Source of the DNA: Latrodectus hesperus
Taxonomy: Eukaryota; Arthropoda; Arachnida; Araneae; Theridiidae
NCBI GenBank assembly: GCA_037975125.1
Contig: CM075852.1
Span: forward strand, 10,461,814 to 10,525,813
DNA length: 64,000 nucleotides
Direction: 5' to 3'
The notes under the pieces are model-generated. The model made no database searches and was not told where the DNA came from. It saw nothing but the letters and a program-made list of their open reading frames with translations. Position numbers and translations under genes: made by a program. Below, piece by piece: positions 28,301 to 42,200 of the stretch (position 1 is the stretch's first letter; each line of letters begins with the position of its first letter).

Positions 28301-29693
28301 TACTGGCCATTAAAATTGCTACACTAAGAAGGAATGCAAATAACAGAACGATATTTATTGGACACATACATTATAGTGGAAAGAACAAGTGATTAGATTT
28401 ACAAGAAATTAGGATGTATAGATCTTGAGAAATCAGTACCCAGAGCAGCCACCTCTGGCTGCAATAACAGCATTTATCCGCCTAGGCATGGAGTCAAACA
28501 GAGATTGCATGGCATGTACGGGGATCTCAGTCCATGCAGCTTCAACACTATGCCACAGTTCATCGACAGTAGTGGATGGTGAGTGATGGCGTGCCAATCG
28601 CTCGGCAACCATTGACCACACGTTCTCAATTGGTGACAGATCAAGAGAACGTGCTGGCCAGGGTAACAGTCGAACCTGTTCTGTATCAAGGAAGTTCAGA
28701 ACAGTACGGGCAACATGCGGTCGTGCATTATCCTGTTGAAACAAAGCATTAGGGAGGCCTCGAAAGATAGGGCAGAGCCACGGGCCTTAACACATCGGAA
28801 ATGTAACGGTTGCTGTTCAAAGTGCCGGTAATGCGAACAAGAGGTGATCGAGACGTATCCAATGCCATTACTCCAGCAGATGGGCCAGTATGGCGATGTC
28901 CAGTGCAAGCTGGCAATGCGCGTTCTCCACGATGCCTCCAAACACGGATGCGGCCATCATGGTCCTGTATACAGAACCGAGATTCATCTGTAAAGATGAC
29001 GTGATGCCATTCCCGCGTCCAGGTGCGTCGCTGATCACACCATTGAAGGTGCTCCTGTCTGTGACGCAGCGTCAGTGGTAGCCGAAGCCATGGTCGCCGT
29101 GCAGACAATCCATACTGCTGCAAACATCGTCGAACTGTTCGAGCAGAAACTTGTTGCCTTGCAAATGACTCCATTTCTCGACTCGGGGTTCGTGACGTGG
29201 CTGTACGATCCCTTGTGACCATGCGGATAAGATGTCTGTCTTTGCTGTTAGTGATGGGGGTCGCTGAGATCCTGCATGACGTTCCGTATGATTGTCCTGA
29301 ACCCATCGATTCCATATTCTGCTAACAGTCATAGGGTCTCGACCGACGCGAGCAGCAATATTGCGGTACGATAAACCGCAATCCAGGTAGGCTATAATCC
29401 TTCCTCGATCAAAGTCAGACACGTGCTGATAGGCATTTCTTCTTCTTACACGAGGAGGCATAACAACAACTTTCTTTGCCGAAAACAACGTTGAAACGGA
29501 AATTGAGTATGAGAAAACTGCTGTCAAATCTCTGGTTTTATACACATTGTAGATGTCGCTACTGTCGCCTGCTTTGTATGAATGCGCTGAAAATCTAATC
29601 ATTTGCATATCACAGCAAGTTCTACCTGTCATGCAAATTTCACGTGTGTGGTGTGCCGCTTTCCTGGTGTAGCAATTTTAATGGCCAGTAGTG
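28298..29693 (-). mobile_element. Tc1-like DNA transposon (DD34E), about 1.4 kb
   Basis: Terminal inverted repeats: cactactggccattaaaatt... (28298-28324) and its reverse complement ending ...aatggccagtagtg (29667-29693). The right flank begins TATATG, consistent with insertion at TA. A transposase pseudogene lies inside on the - strand. The left flank is an AC run instead of a plain TA. Confidence 0.92.
28433..29461 (-). pseudogene. Tc1 transposase pseudogene (DD34E), two frameshifts
   Basis: Starts MPPRVRRRNAYQHVSDFDRG at 29461 with a helix-turn-helix (LSYRNIAARVGRDPMTVSRI). Catalytic motifs: FTDES (about 29000), FQQDNARPH (about 28735) and DLSPIENVW (about 28635). 34 residues separate the second Asp from the Glu, i.e. 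DD34E. The frame shifts near 29250-29268 (G run) and again at an AAA run at 28763-28765, so no full-length protein is made. Span is about 343 codons, normal for Tc1. Confidence 0.9.
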
Positions 29694-31168
29694 TATATGT
29701 ATATTGGTATTTTTCCCCATTGCCAAAAAGTTTGTTCTTAATACACAATAACTTATATATTCTTTAATTTTCGTAACAAGGATGACAGCAATATTGCCTA
29801 TTAGGGAATTTGTGTCATATGTGGTCACTTTTTGTGTGATTAAATGTTTTTATTATAACAAGCTTATTTATAAAAAAAGACCAGTTTGATAAAAAAAAGT
29901 TTATTTTTTCAATTTTTAAAACAAAAATTAATTTTATTGCTTTTATTATTTACTTTTTTATACATTATACAATTGAATAACTTTTAAACTACCAAACATT
30001 TGTTAATAATAGACTAATAACATAGAAAATATTGATTTTTTATCAGGATAATTTTCACATAAATTAATTATACTTAAATTTCTGCTGAATATTTTTAAAT
30101 CGGCATTTTTATAATTTATGAGTAAAAAATTTATTCACTCAATTAAATATTTATCGTAATTCATCTTTGAAGTGTTAGGAAAATTGTAGACTAGATTTAA
30201 ATTTGTTGCTTATGTGACTTTTATTTCATTTTTCAAAGTTAAAAGGTCTTACAAACAAATGCATAAACCTAAGAATTCATATTGATTATAGACTCTAACT
30301 CGGATTGCGTAAAGTTGCTAAGAGATTTTACTCTTTCAACTGACACATTGTTCAGATACATCCCTCAAATATCTATTCTAAAGGCTTACCCTAGCTGAAA
30401 ATAGATAGTAAACTTCTTTCCTTTTTGGTGGCTAAATAAAGATAAGAATATTTTTCTTTTTGTGTGGCAATGTGTAAACAACATACTTTAGAAAAACAGA
30501 TAATGCTATTGACATACTTGTGCAAAATTATTTCTGGAAAGAAATTGTTTTATTTTTATGACACAAATCACTTGCTCGAAAAAGTTCTTATTGGAGCACA
30601 AATATAACTTGAGATGATTCTTTATATGATAATTTAAATTTAGATATAATATTAGAGATAAACTTTGCTAATTTTATTGAATAATCAATAATATACACAC
30701 GGATACATATTACTAATACATTTTTTAGCTTCAAATGCTCATTCAATGAAATGAACTCTAAGCTTATAAATTTAAATTCATGCATTTGTTTGATTTCATC
30801 AGTGTACTTCATACATTATCCAGATTTTTAAACTTTAAATTTTAGAAATTAAAGTTTAAATTTTAAGTTTATTCTTATTTTCTAGAAAAATATTTTTTCT
30901 AAAGTATAGATTTCAATTCCCTGTATCCAATTCATATTGAACTCACTGAGCATTAGAAAGGCTGTTTCACCATCTTGAACCTCTTGCTGTATTTCATTTA
31001 ATTCTATCCTTTTAGTTTTAATATTCGGTTACATTTCTATTTAAATTCTTAATTTATTTAAACATTCAATTATGCATTATATTTTCTTTAAAAAGACTGG
31101 AATATATATATATATAATTATATTAAAATGTTCGCAAATAACTGATTTTATCATTTTCCATTATTTAG
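29694..31168. other. AT-rich sequence upstream of rdgB exon 1
   Basis: No recognisable exon. A short TA run near 31103-31116 precedes the polypyrimidine/acceptor region of exon 1. Confidence 0.5.
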
Positions 31169-31312
31169 GTCTACTGAAGGGGTCTGGCGGGCTTCTTGTG
31201 AAAGCATGGCTGTCATAATTTATTGGAGGCAAAGATGCTCGTGAAAGAGTATCGAATTCCACTGCCTCTGACGGTTGAGGAGTACAAAATTGCTCAGCTC
31301 TATATGATAGCT
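31169..31312 (+). CDS. rdgB: rdgB exon 1 (5' UTR tail plus codons 1-26)
   Basis: An acceptor (ttatttag) ends at 31168 and the donor gtgagt starts at 31313. Coding begins at ATG 31235 with [20 protein letters not shown], the typical N terminus of class II PITPs. The start has A at -3. The 66 nt before it are untranslated leader and contain an out-of-frame ATG at 31206. The exon ends in phase 0. An upstream non-coding exon is implied by the acceptor but has not been located with certainty. Confidence 0.9.
31206..31244 (+). promoter_or_regulatory. Overlapping upstream ORF in the rdgB leader
   Basis: ATG at 31206 lies in a strong context (A at -3, G at +4) and opens a 12-codon frame that stops with TGA at 31242-31244. 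That is past the main ATG at 31235 and in another frame. If the leader is spliced at 31168/31169 this ORF would compete with the rdgB start. Function is inferred from sequence only. Confidence 0.45.
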
Positions 31313-34300
31313 GTGAGTAATCTTTCTGTGTCACTAATTTTTTAAATGCTAAAATCTTTTTTTTCGATATCTCAATATTGAATTTTTATTAATAATTTTT
31401 AAAGTTTCTATTAATAATTTACTAAACTGTAGTCACCGAAAATATATTACAAAATAAACTATCAAAGTTCTAGTTTAATAAATTATTTTGATATTAAAAT
31501 TTGTGTGTGAAAAATACTGAAGGGAATACATCCATAATACATTTTTAATAATTAAATTTTTTTATGCCGACATAATGTCTTATTTTTAGAAGGGTTTTCA
31601 GTTTTAAAATATTTTTAATGTGTTTGTGGAACAAACTGTCATAATTTCCTCTATTTGGATTTTGTTCATTAGGATTTCTTAAAACTAAATTTTTCTTTTA
31701 AATTTATTTTATGAAAATTAAAATTATCAGAATGATTACTTGCTTAATTAACTTCCTTTTCGATACGTTGTCGTTGCCTAGTTAAATTATATTTAAAATA
31801 CTTATATTAGTTTTCGTTTTAGTATTTCTTCTTAGGCCTTCATGAAAAAGTAAAGCTCTTAATAAATTAAGTCCATTTTATAAACATTTATTTAAATAAA
31901 AAAATGAAAATGTCAAAAGTTAAAAAAATTATGTAACAGTATAAATATTAATTTAAAATTAAATCATTTTTCTGTTAATTTTATTCTTAATACATATTAT
32001 AATACTTTTTCAGGAAGTACAATTTTACTTGTATTAAAAATCTAAATGGATTTTAATGATTGATTCAATTTTAAATTATTTCTTGAAGTTAGAATAACTT
32101 TTTCAGATGTGTTTAAGATGTGTTTGTATATAAATGTAATAATCGTGTGCTGCTTTTTATTTCGAAAAGTGGTATAATAGGAATTTATCATTGCGTTTCA
32201 AGAAGATAACTGAAATTATTAAAATGTTGTAAGACTTTCTAGAGAGAACTGTAGAGTTTCTAAAAGAATTTTATTTTTAATGAACTTTTATTTGACACTT
32301 TTCTCTACATTAAGAAACTTAAAAGTTTTCACGCTCTCACCTCAAAATAGGGGAATTTATTTTCAGATTCATCAGTTGGATAACCATTCTTAATATAACT
32401 TGCTTAAATATTCAAAATTTTTCGGTTTTCTTATATATTCATTGTTTGCGATTATATTTGTACGGAGAGTTTGTTTCTAAAACATCAATTTCTTTTCCTA
32501 TATTTATTTCATAAAAAAATTATTCAATGAATTAATAAAACATTGTTCTTAATTTTAAATCATTTTTAATATAAATGAAGGAGACAAAAATGTAGTAAAA
32601 AAGTCAATTATAATATATATTATAATACATTCCTATTTATATCATTAATTGTGGTGTGAAACGAATCACAAGTAATTCAAATTAAATCTAAAATATCTTT
32701 TACCATTGTCGAATGCATTAAAAATTAATATAAGAATGTACGTTTTAAAGAATTTTGTCTTTTTATAAGAATGTTTAAATATCATTAGAACAATTTGTAC
32801 AGTTTCAATATTGTGTTGAAAATTATTTTGGTCCTACTATAAGTGAAAGAAATTATTTTTATTCAATTTTTGTGCTATCAAATTGATAAAATTGTTGTTA
32901 TTAAAGCCAGTTATTTATTTTTTATGTTTTTGCTACCTGTGTCCCGACCTTTTTGAATAAGCATTTTGATGGTAGAAAATAAAAAAATAAGAGTGGTATC
33001 ACATCCGATTAGGTGTCAACAGTATAATTTGCAAAGACCTATTTAGTCTTGCTATTAGTGCCAGGTAAAAGTACCAGTTGTTATGTATAAGAAGAATAGA
33101 ATAAAGCATAGTTATTGACCCCTGTTTCGTCATCATGGAAAATTGCAAATCTCTGCTTCATGAATTAGATGACTTAAAAATTTAAAAGAAAGAAAAAAAA
33201 ACGTTTCAAAGATAATGTAAGTGGACTTAGGAATTTTACAAAAAGCGGGGAAAATCAACTTTACTTGAAAAAATAAGCACGTCTTAAACTTTTGAAAAAG
33301 CTAAAATTATTTCTGTCAATTATAAAGCTGAGCACTCAGCCCATTTAGTTAGTACTCTGTTATTGGTCCAAGAGTTCGTGGGTTCCATTCTTTTTTCAGA
33401 TGTGGATGTTTGTAGTGGCTTGGAGTCCACTTTAAACTGTGTCTCGATCTAATTATCCTTCTTAAAATGACCATAGAGCGGTAAACAAACCAATCAATAT
33501 GAATATTGAATAAGCACATGTAATGCTTGTGTAGCTTGAAGAATTTAAAATTGAACAGAAAAACGTTTTTATGAAGTATTTATTAGAAAAGAAATTATTC
33601 ACATATATTGAAGCATTACGTAAGTAATAGTTGTATTTGCTTTATTTTTGTCATCATGGCTTGGTTAATTTGTGTTTATTGTAATGGAAATTGTTTTATA
33701 CATTTTTTTAAAAATACAGTAAATCATAAATAAGCAACGTAAATAAATTTAAAAATTTTAAATATATCCATTATTATAAACTTTAAGTATAACGATTTGT
33801 ATAGTTAACATGAACACTTTTAAATACTATAAGTACTATTTAAATGAACTCATTTCTATTGCATCTGTAATTTTATTTAATAATATTTCAACTTTTAATT
33901 TTAAATTCAATTTAATCAAAAACAATTGATATGTCTTTTTTATAAATACTTATCTCTCATCGTTCAAAAGCATTATTAAAAATATATATATACATAATTA
34001 CTGATCTGCAATTACACATTTTTCAGTATACAAGATGTTTACAAATGTATTTAGCAAAAGTCCATTGGTATATAATACTTTTTATTTAGTATATGAATGT
34101 ATGAATCAAATATTGAAAATTCATTCAAATTCTTGAAATGTTTTTCTTGAGAGTCTGCGACCGTAGAAAATTAACTATCCGTGAATTAATCTATGAACAA
34201 AGACTGATATTTTGCGCATTTGCAACTGAGCTTTTATAAATCAAGGTTTCCTTTATCAGGATTGTAAAGAAAAAAAGGTTTCCCTTGTCTTTATATAGCT

Positions 34301-36224
34301 TTCAGAGGAAAATAGTTGTTTTTCTTTGGTTCAACATGTATTTAAGGCTTGAAAATCATAAAACTTGCACCATTAAAAATCTTTCATTAATGTAAATAAA
34401 TTATCGTTATTTACAAAAAAAATTCTCATATTTTTATCTATGGAAAGTCTTTTGTGTATCTTGATTTTATAATTTATACAGAATTAAAAAATTCTTTATC
34501 TGAGGGCAGAAAAATGAAACAAATGCATTTTCTATTAACGAAGTGAAATCATTGTTTTTAGCGGTGTCTTAACTGTTAGTACCCAAGCCAAATATTATTA
34601 TCTTAGGCATATCAATCATTATTGTAAAAGATTATAATACCATATGTTGATACAGAATTTAAAAAATGTGTAACTTTGCATTACAATTCAATTTAAATTT
34701 GTTGATGTTTTATTATACTTTTAGAAAAAGTATTTTATTTTAGCTCTTTTATGAGGTGTATTTTAAATTCTCTTAATTTGTGTGTGTTTAACTAGTTCCA
34801 TTTTTCTTATTATTTGGGGATTATTATTAATTACTTTCATTTTTATAGTTTTATTGCATTGCAAGTACATTATATGAATAATTTTTGAATTTAGCAACAA
34901 TTTTGAGTTTAGTACTTCTCTGGAAATTATCAGGAATTGATTGTATGTTCATAATTTAATTTATTAGTTAAAGTGATGAAAATATATTTCTTTCTAAAAA
35001 CTTTATAGATCATTTGAATGAAATTGTTTATTTTTCCTTATAACATTTAAATATGAAAAATATGATATGGCTTGAATTTCTTAAGAAGGCATTCTTAAAG
35101 AGGTGAGAAAAAAACTAATATACATTAGTAAACATTCGAAAATGTCTTGTTATTAGTAATACAATAAAATTTTTAATTTTCTACGGCTATTATTGATAAA
35201 CTGAAGTGAAGTAGAAGATAATTCTATTTGATCTCTGTTATAAAAAATAACGAATCTATATAAATGCACTTTTTTCAAATATAGATACATATTCAACTAA
35301 TTACGCTTACACCAAGAAAATAAACAAATAAATACCAGCAATATGCATTGTGAACACATATTACAAGGATATTAAGTATCAGAATGTAACTACCACTAAA
35401 AGATTGTTACTGAACGAGCAAAATAATATTAATGTTTCTCATTTTTTTTCCAGCATCATCATTAACAAAAACATAAGAAAAATTTTTTAAACCTTGTTCA
35501 ATGAATATGTAAATGCGAGGTAATAACTAATAGCCTGCACTCCTAATAGCTGAACAAATATATTTCAATTTAGGACTGCCATATCTCCAATTTAGGAGCT
35601 GCAGAAGTATGACGTCAAGAGGCACAAAAAAATGTTAACACAGTAAGACGTAGAGATGAATGCTTCTGTTTGAAGAGAAGCGAATTCTCATAAAACAATG
35701 ATAGCCCACTAGCAATTATGTGAATAAATAATCTATCTATCTATAATACTTTACAGATTTTATAGATAAAAGGTATTACTATATGATTTAATTTGAAATT
35801 TTCATTTGCATTTTATCAAAGAAACAGTATTAAATTAACGCAATACTTTTTATTAAAAATTAACTATCCCTGATTTTCTTATTCATGAATAGAGGAAATA
35901 AATAGTATTTTGAATTCTCATTCTATGTAAATGTTAGTTATATCATATTCTAATTTTGTTGCTGCGTTGGCAACCGAATGGCTATTATCCAGGCTGTGCA
36001 TTCAACAATTCAAAAACTAAAATCCCATCTCTGGCACATACCGAGCTGGCAGTCGTATAGTTAGCACTCTTGTCTTCGGCTCAATATTTCATGGGTTCGA
36101 ATACACTTGTGAGTGGATATTTGTAGTGATTGGGAATCAACTTTAATCTGTAGTTCTTGGTCTGATTGGTGCATGTGGGCGAAAAATGGACGTTGAATGA
36201 CAAACCAATCCCCATTATAGTTAA

Positions 36225-36260
<36 letters not shown>

Positions 36261-39200
36261 AAATACACATACGGACATGGGCTTAGATATAGTTAGGAAT
36301 AGACTTGAAACTGTATACATGGTCCTCAAATACAAAAAAAGGATTATTCAGAGAAAAACAAATCTCTATAATAGGTCATGTAAGTATAAAGTAGAAAAAT
36401 AAAAAAGTTATGTATTCTTTAATTTAAATATTTTTATAATACCTGTATTTTATCCAAAATCATATAAATTTGCACGATATTGCATTAAACCTGTTTATTT
36501 TCAAATTGTGAAAAATATATTTTGTGAAAGTGTTAGAAACATCTAAAATGTTATTTATTCGCTTTGTTGTAACTTAATTATGAATACTTTTTTGCAATAT
36601 GTTGCATAACTTTGTGTTGTATCAAATAAGAATATTTTCGATTAGAGAATTATCAATTTTTTTTATTTTAAACACTATCATATAAAATATTTTATACTAT
36701 TGAAGTCATTTCTCTCACAGATTACTGTTGAATGTATTTATTTTGCATTCTATTTTTCAGATTTATTTTTCTGATGTAAAATGTATTAAATTTTTTTTCT
36801 TGAAAAATAACTTTATTATCTTTATTAACGATAATGCTATGTTATCCTTAAAAGTAGAAAAAATAATAAATGTTAATTTTTTAAATTTTTGTTGAAACTA
36901 TTTCTGGACTCGTTAAAATACTGAAATTTAACTGACATAATTATCATGTAAAAGTTTTATTTTTGAATACATGTGCAATGTTTGAAATTGGAGAAACTTA
37001 TTTACTTGGCAATAAATTCTAACAAAATTTCTGTAAATCAATATTTTTCATAACGTATTCTGCATATAAATTTACTTTCACTGTTAATGTCTTATATAAG
37101 TTAATTGTAGAGAAAATTGAAATGTATGTATATATATATAGATCTTCTAAAAAATCATTTTCATTTTTTTCCGCAAAGTTTTTTGAAAGAAGAATTTTAT
37201 CGATATTAGTTTGTCATATAAGTGTAAAAATCACTATTACTTTTTTTCCCTACATTAAACGCCGAAAGACGCACTTTTTGTCACTGAATTATTCTTAACT
37301 CTCCCTCTTGAGTTCGACAATATGTTACTTATGTAATATGTTAATATGTTACTTATTTCCTTGTGAGTCTCTCTGACAGTCTCAATTGCAATTCTTCGTT
37401 AAGAACAGATGCTTATAAATGAAGTAAATCATAATGTTTTAATAATATAAAGAAAAATTTTGAAAAATTAAATTGTAAAATAAAAGGATCATAAAGTGTT
37501 CATTATTTTTGAAGTTGGTATGTTCGGTTCATAGGTATGCTTATATATAAACAATGTATGTATAGCATACTTATTTTTTTGGTTATAGATTCATATGCAC
37601 TAAATATAATGGAAGAATCTATTCGAACTGATAAAAATCTAATGGAGTTAATTTTGCATTAATTAATTCATTATGCATTGAAGATTCGAGTGTTACAGTT
37701 CATTTTCTTTATTCCAATTCCATTTCAATCGGATTAATTTCAACCATTGTATTTATATATTTATAACTCATACTGTTTTAGTGCAAAATGCTTGATGTAT
37801 TATTCACGAATTTTTGGTTATGAAATAAAATTAAATCAGAGTTTCACAATATTTTGCATTTTTTTATTATGTGAACTAGTGTACCTTGTGAACATTATAT
37901 CCTTGTGAACTAGTGTACTATATGTCAATGTAACTTTTATGTATAGAAAGGTTTTTACTCAGTCTTAAGTTCGAATTGATTTTTATTAAACTTTGAATGT
38001 TTTTGGCCTTGATAAATATCCTCTTCACCATCCCTTAGTTATGGCCTTGGAGGCGAATTTTAAAAATTTCCCAAAATATATATATGTTTATTTGTATACT
38101 ATTGCATACTAAGAATGTCCAGCTCTGTCATGAAGGAATAAAAATAGTCTTTTTAAATGATTCAATATTAAATTTTTATCCGCTCTAAGAGTGTTTCAAA
38201 TTTGTGAACTCTCTCTCTCTCTCTCTCTCTTTAATATATAATATACTCATTTAAATGTTTTTAAGTGGTTTAAAATTATCAAAAATATGTAGAATTTTTA
38301 AGATTAAAATTATAATGATGAAATGTTTGAAAGAAACTTTCAGTTCTTAAATCAACGAAATGACATTTCAAAATAAATCGGAAACTTAATTTTCATTATT
38401 ACAAAATAAAATGTGTTTGTCTCAGAATGATATTTAATTTGGAAATCTTCTTTAAGCCACTTTTTAATTCTTTCTTCCATTTTTTTATGTATTTTATACA
38501 ATAAGGAAATTTTTTTAAAATTTTTATATTGATCTTTTGGTAAGACAAAAAAAAATCTGTATAAAGAAGAAAACAAAATATTTTATTTTGGAATATTACG
38601 TTATTAAATTTATAAATCTTTTTATTTGTATTTATATATATATCATATTTCATACAATTTTTGGATATACTTCATATAATTTCTGACTGTCATATTTTAA
38701 ATTAAGATATAAACAAGTTAATAAATGTATAGTTTATAATCACCAATATTTATTTCCTACTGTCGCATGACAACAGGTGTCTCAACATTGTTCAACTTCG
38801 TTTAGAATGCAGTTTAAGCTTTCGGATCCACTACAAGATGTGGTATGGATGTATTGTTTCATGCTGATATTTTGTCTGAATTTTATTTTTGCAACAGATG
38901 TAAAACATTCATCTGAATTTAAGTACAAAAGAATAATTCAAATCAGAGAGATTTGAATGAATTAAGAATTTTTCTTAACTGTAAATAAAATAACTGCACG
39001 TTTTCTAGTTAATTCATTTAAAAAGATCACTAGAATCAAATGAAATTAGTCTTAAGGATTATAGTTTTAATAGATTATAATAAGTTTATTTTATATTGCA
39101 ATTATAAATCTATCAATGGTAATATGATCCATATACTCATATTGTATATGCGAATAAATTTGGAATTATTCATTTGCGGTTGCCTTATTCTAAATACAGC

Positions 39201-42200
39201 TGTTTGAACCGTACATACTGTTTGTCATGTGTATTCTAATTTTTATTCACAATTATGCGTTATTACTTTTACGGTGGTTATATAAAAAATTCCAGGCTAA
39301 GCTCTTTTTGAATTTAAACGTTAGAATTATTTAATTAATTTTAATTGCTGCATACATATTTTACTTTATTATATAGAATAAAGTTTGCTGCAATAGAAAG
39401 TAATCGTTTTCTCGCGTGACTTATAATTACTTTCGCAAAGTTCTGTCACTTTATTTGAGAATAAAATCTCTTGAAATATATAACTTTCAAAGAGACACCA
39501 GCCTTTTTTCCGTTTAATCTCACTAACCAAAATAAAAGCTATATCATTTTAATCAACATTAGAAATGCATTTCTGAAGAATTTTTATATGAAATATAAGC
39601 GACTATATACATATATAAAATACATTTAAATGTTTTTGTAAAAAAAATCAACTGAGGCATAGTTGATTAAAATTGTTCTTTTTCATCAAGTTGAAGATCT
39701 GTTTAATTTTTGATTCGACTTTTTATTGAAATAGAAAATATTATTATGATTTTTTTTCTTGTGGAAATCAATTTTGTTAAGTAACAAGAGCTTGTAAAAC
39801 TCATAGGTTATATTGAAATAGGCTATCGGCGTATACTAAACATTCTGTAAAAATGCTCCTAAAATTAAATTTCTGTTGAGCGTCTTTTTGATATGTATTT
39901 GGTTTATATTAAGTTAAAAACTAAGAAATTCTTTTTTTTTAGGACATCACTAATTTAAAAATTTTAAAATTCTCCAGTAGGGGTGACAGTTATTGTTTAT
40001 GGTATTAGAGTATTTAAAATAAACAGCTGAAATGTACTTAATTTTATTTCCATTATGTCTTTATTCAAAAAAATATTAATAAGAAAAAGTTGATGTAAAC
40101 GTATATTTTCTTGTAAAAAAAATAAACTTCCATTGTTTATTACTTAAAAAATTGAAATTGCTTTGACAATTCAATCGCCATTTTTATATTTTGACTGCTT
40201 GTTGAGAAACACTTAACTGCAGAAAATTTTTGTAAAGCATTTGAACAGCCACTTACATATTTACTTTCCAAGAAAATTTTTAACAGCTTGTTAGTTGTGT
40301 TCACGTTTGCCAGGGAGAGGTAAACTTCTAAGGATTAATCCCCAAGCAGATATGCATGTAGAAAACTGAAGACTAATTTCCATCATCTGTTCAACGGTGA
40401 CAAGCAGTATGAAATGTATACTTACCATTCTAAAGTGCATGATCTTACCACTAAGCTATGCTGAATTTATCGATTTCCTACTTAATATACAAAATATTAC
40501 TTATAAAACTGTAAGTTTGCAAAAATTTATAATTTATATCAAGGCAAGCCACATATTCATATTACTTTTTATTTTACATTAGTCACCATTATAAATAAAG
40601 GCAATGCTAATGATTCGACCCTTTCTCAAACAGGATTTTGCCATGTTGTGTATACATCGTAAAAAGAAGTTAATTACTTTAATAAATAATGATTTTCTAA
40701 ACTATGGAACTCATTTTTAATGTTTTTGATGCGCATATACTAAGTATTATATGAAGTTTCTTATATACTGACTGGCCAACTTTGATGTTTTCTTTTGCAA
40801 CGAATGCATATGTATAATCTTGATAACATGATAAGCATAATCTTTTGTAATGAGTGAAACAATCCTCAATCGTTTTTATCATTTACACGAAGTCTATTAA
40901 ATAATTTAGACATCAGTGTACAAAGAAGTAAATTGAAGTAAAGCTCAAAATCTTCTTATTTTGCAATTTTTTTTTTAAATTTTACTTACCTTTGCTGCCA
41001 ACATAGTTGAATTTTCATTTATTTTCAGAGTCCTTTTATGATTTTATTTTTTACTGATCTTTGTTTATCAAACTATAAATACATAAAAAATTATTACTCG
41101 GTTCTAATCCGTATTTTTAATATCAAAATTACGCTTTGAATTGAAGGAATTTTACAGTAATTGAAATAAAAGCCGATATTGAAAATTTGTTTAAAATCAC
41201 GTAAATTATTAGTTTTAAACGACTATCTATATAGGGCAGGGATGGCGAACCAATGACACGCGTGCCACAAGTGCCACGTTTGAAAATTTTGATGGCACGC
41301 ACAAAAACAAAATTATTTTTTTTTATAAATTATCTTTTTTGACAGAAATTAATTAAAAATTATTAATCTACGCTTAATTTATAATTTATGATATAAATTT
41401 GTAGTACTTAAAAGCTCTTAGTATGTTAACTAGCACCGTCAAGTTATACATTTTATTATTAAAATATCGCATGAATTCTCTAGAAGTATATAAAGATGTG
41501 CATTAGATAAAATTTTTTGCGTAGCCTGAATCAGATGACAGACTGCATTAGTCATTTTTAGTAAACCGTCATCTTTGAAACTCCAGTGATCTGTTAAAAA
41601 ATTTAACCATTTATTGTAAATAGATAGCGTGTTATTTTTAGGTAAATATTTTCACGTATTATTTTATATTCTGCATTCATTTACAAAAACATATTGCGTT
41701 ACGACTGAAGTTTTAACCTGTAACAGCCTTAAGGTATTAAAAGTTACTAAACTTTATTTTGCTTATTTTTGAACAACAAAATATTTTAATATTATGAAAA
41801 ATTACTTTATCATTAAATCAGAGTAAAATATAGAAATAATTATTAAAATTACCTTGAATTAATATGTTATTTATTATTTTCTTGTGTTGATAATAATTTT
41901 ATTACTTTAATATGTGACGAAATATGTTCTTGCAAACGAATGTAAAATAAATTCTTTATTTTATAACAATATTATCAAAATATATATTTTTTGAATTTCT
42001 TATCATGGCTAGTTCAATGAAGAAATCGAAATTATCCGAAACATGTAGTAGCAGAGAAGCTCAAGCTTGGTGGACCGATAGATTCGGAGGACAGTAAAGC
42101 AATTTGTATTTTATATTATAAAAATGTATTCTGTAGAACATCTTCAGTAAAGCGGCGTTATGAAACCAACCATAAATTTCTTCTCGATTAAAGTGTAGAT

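Noticed and set aside
28810..29081. + strand frames inside the Tc1 element.
   Set aside because: Shadows of the - strand transposase.
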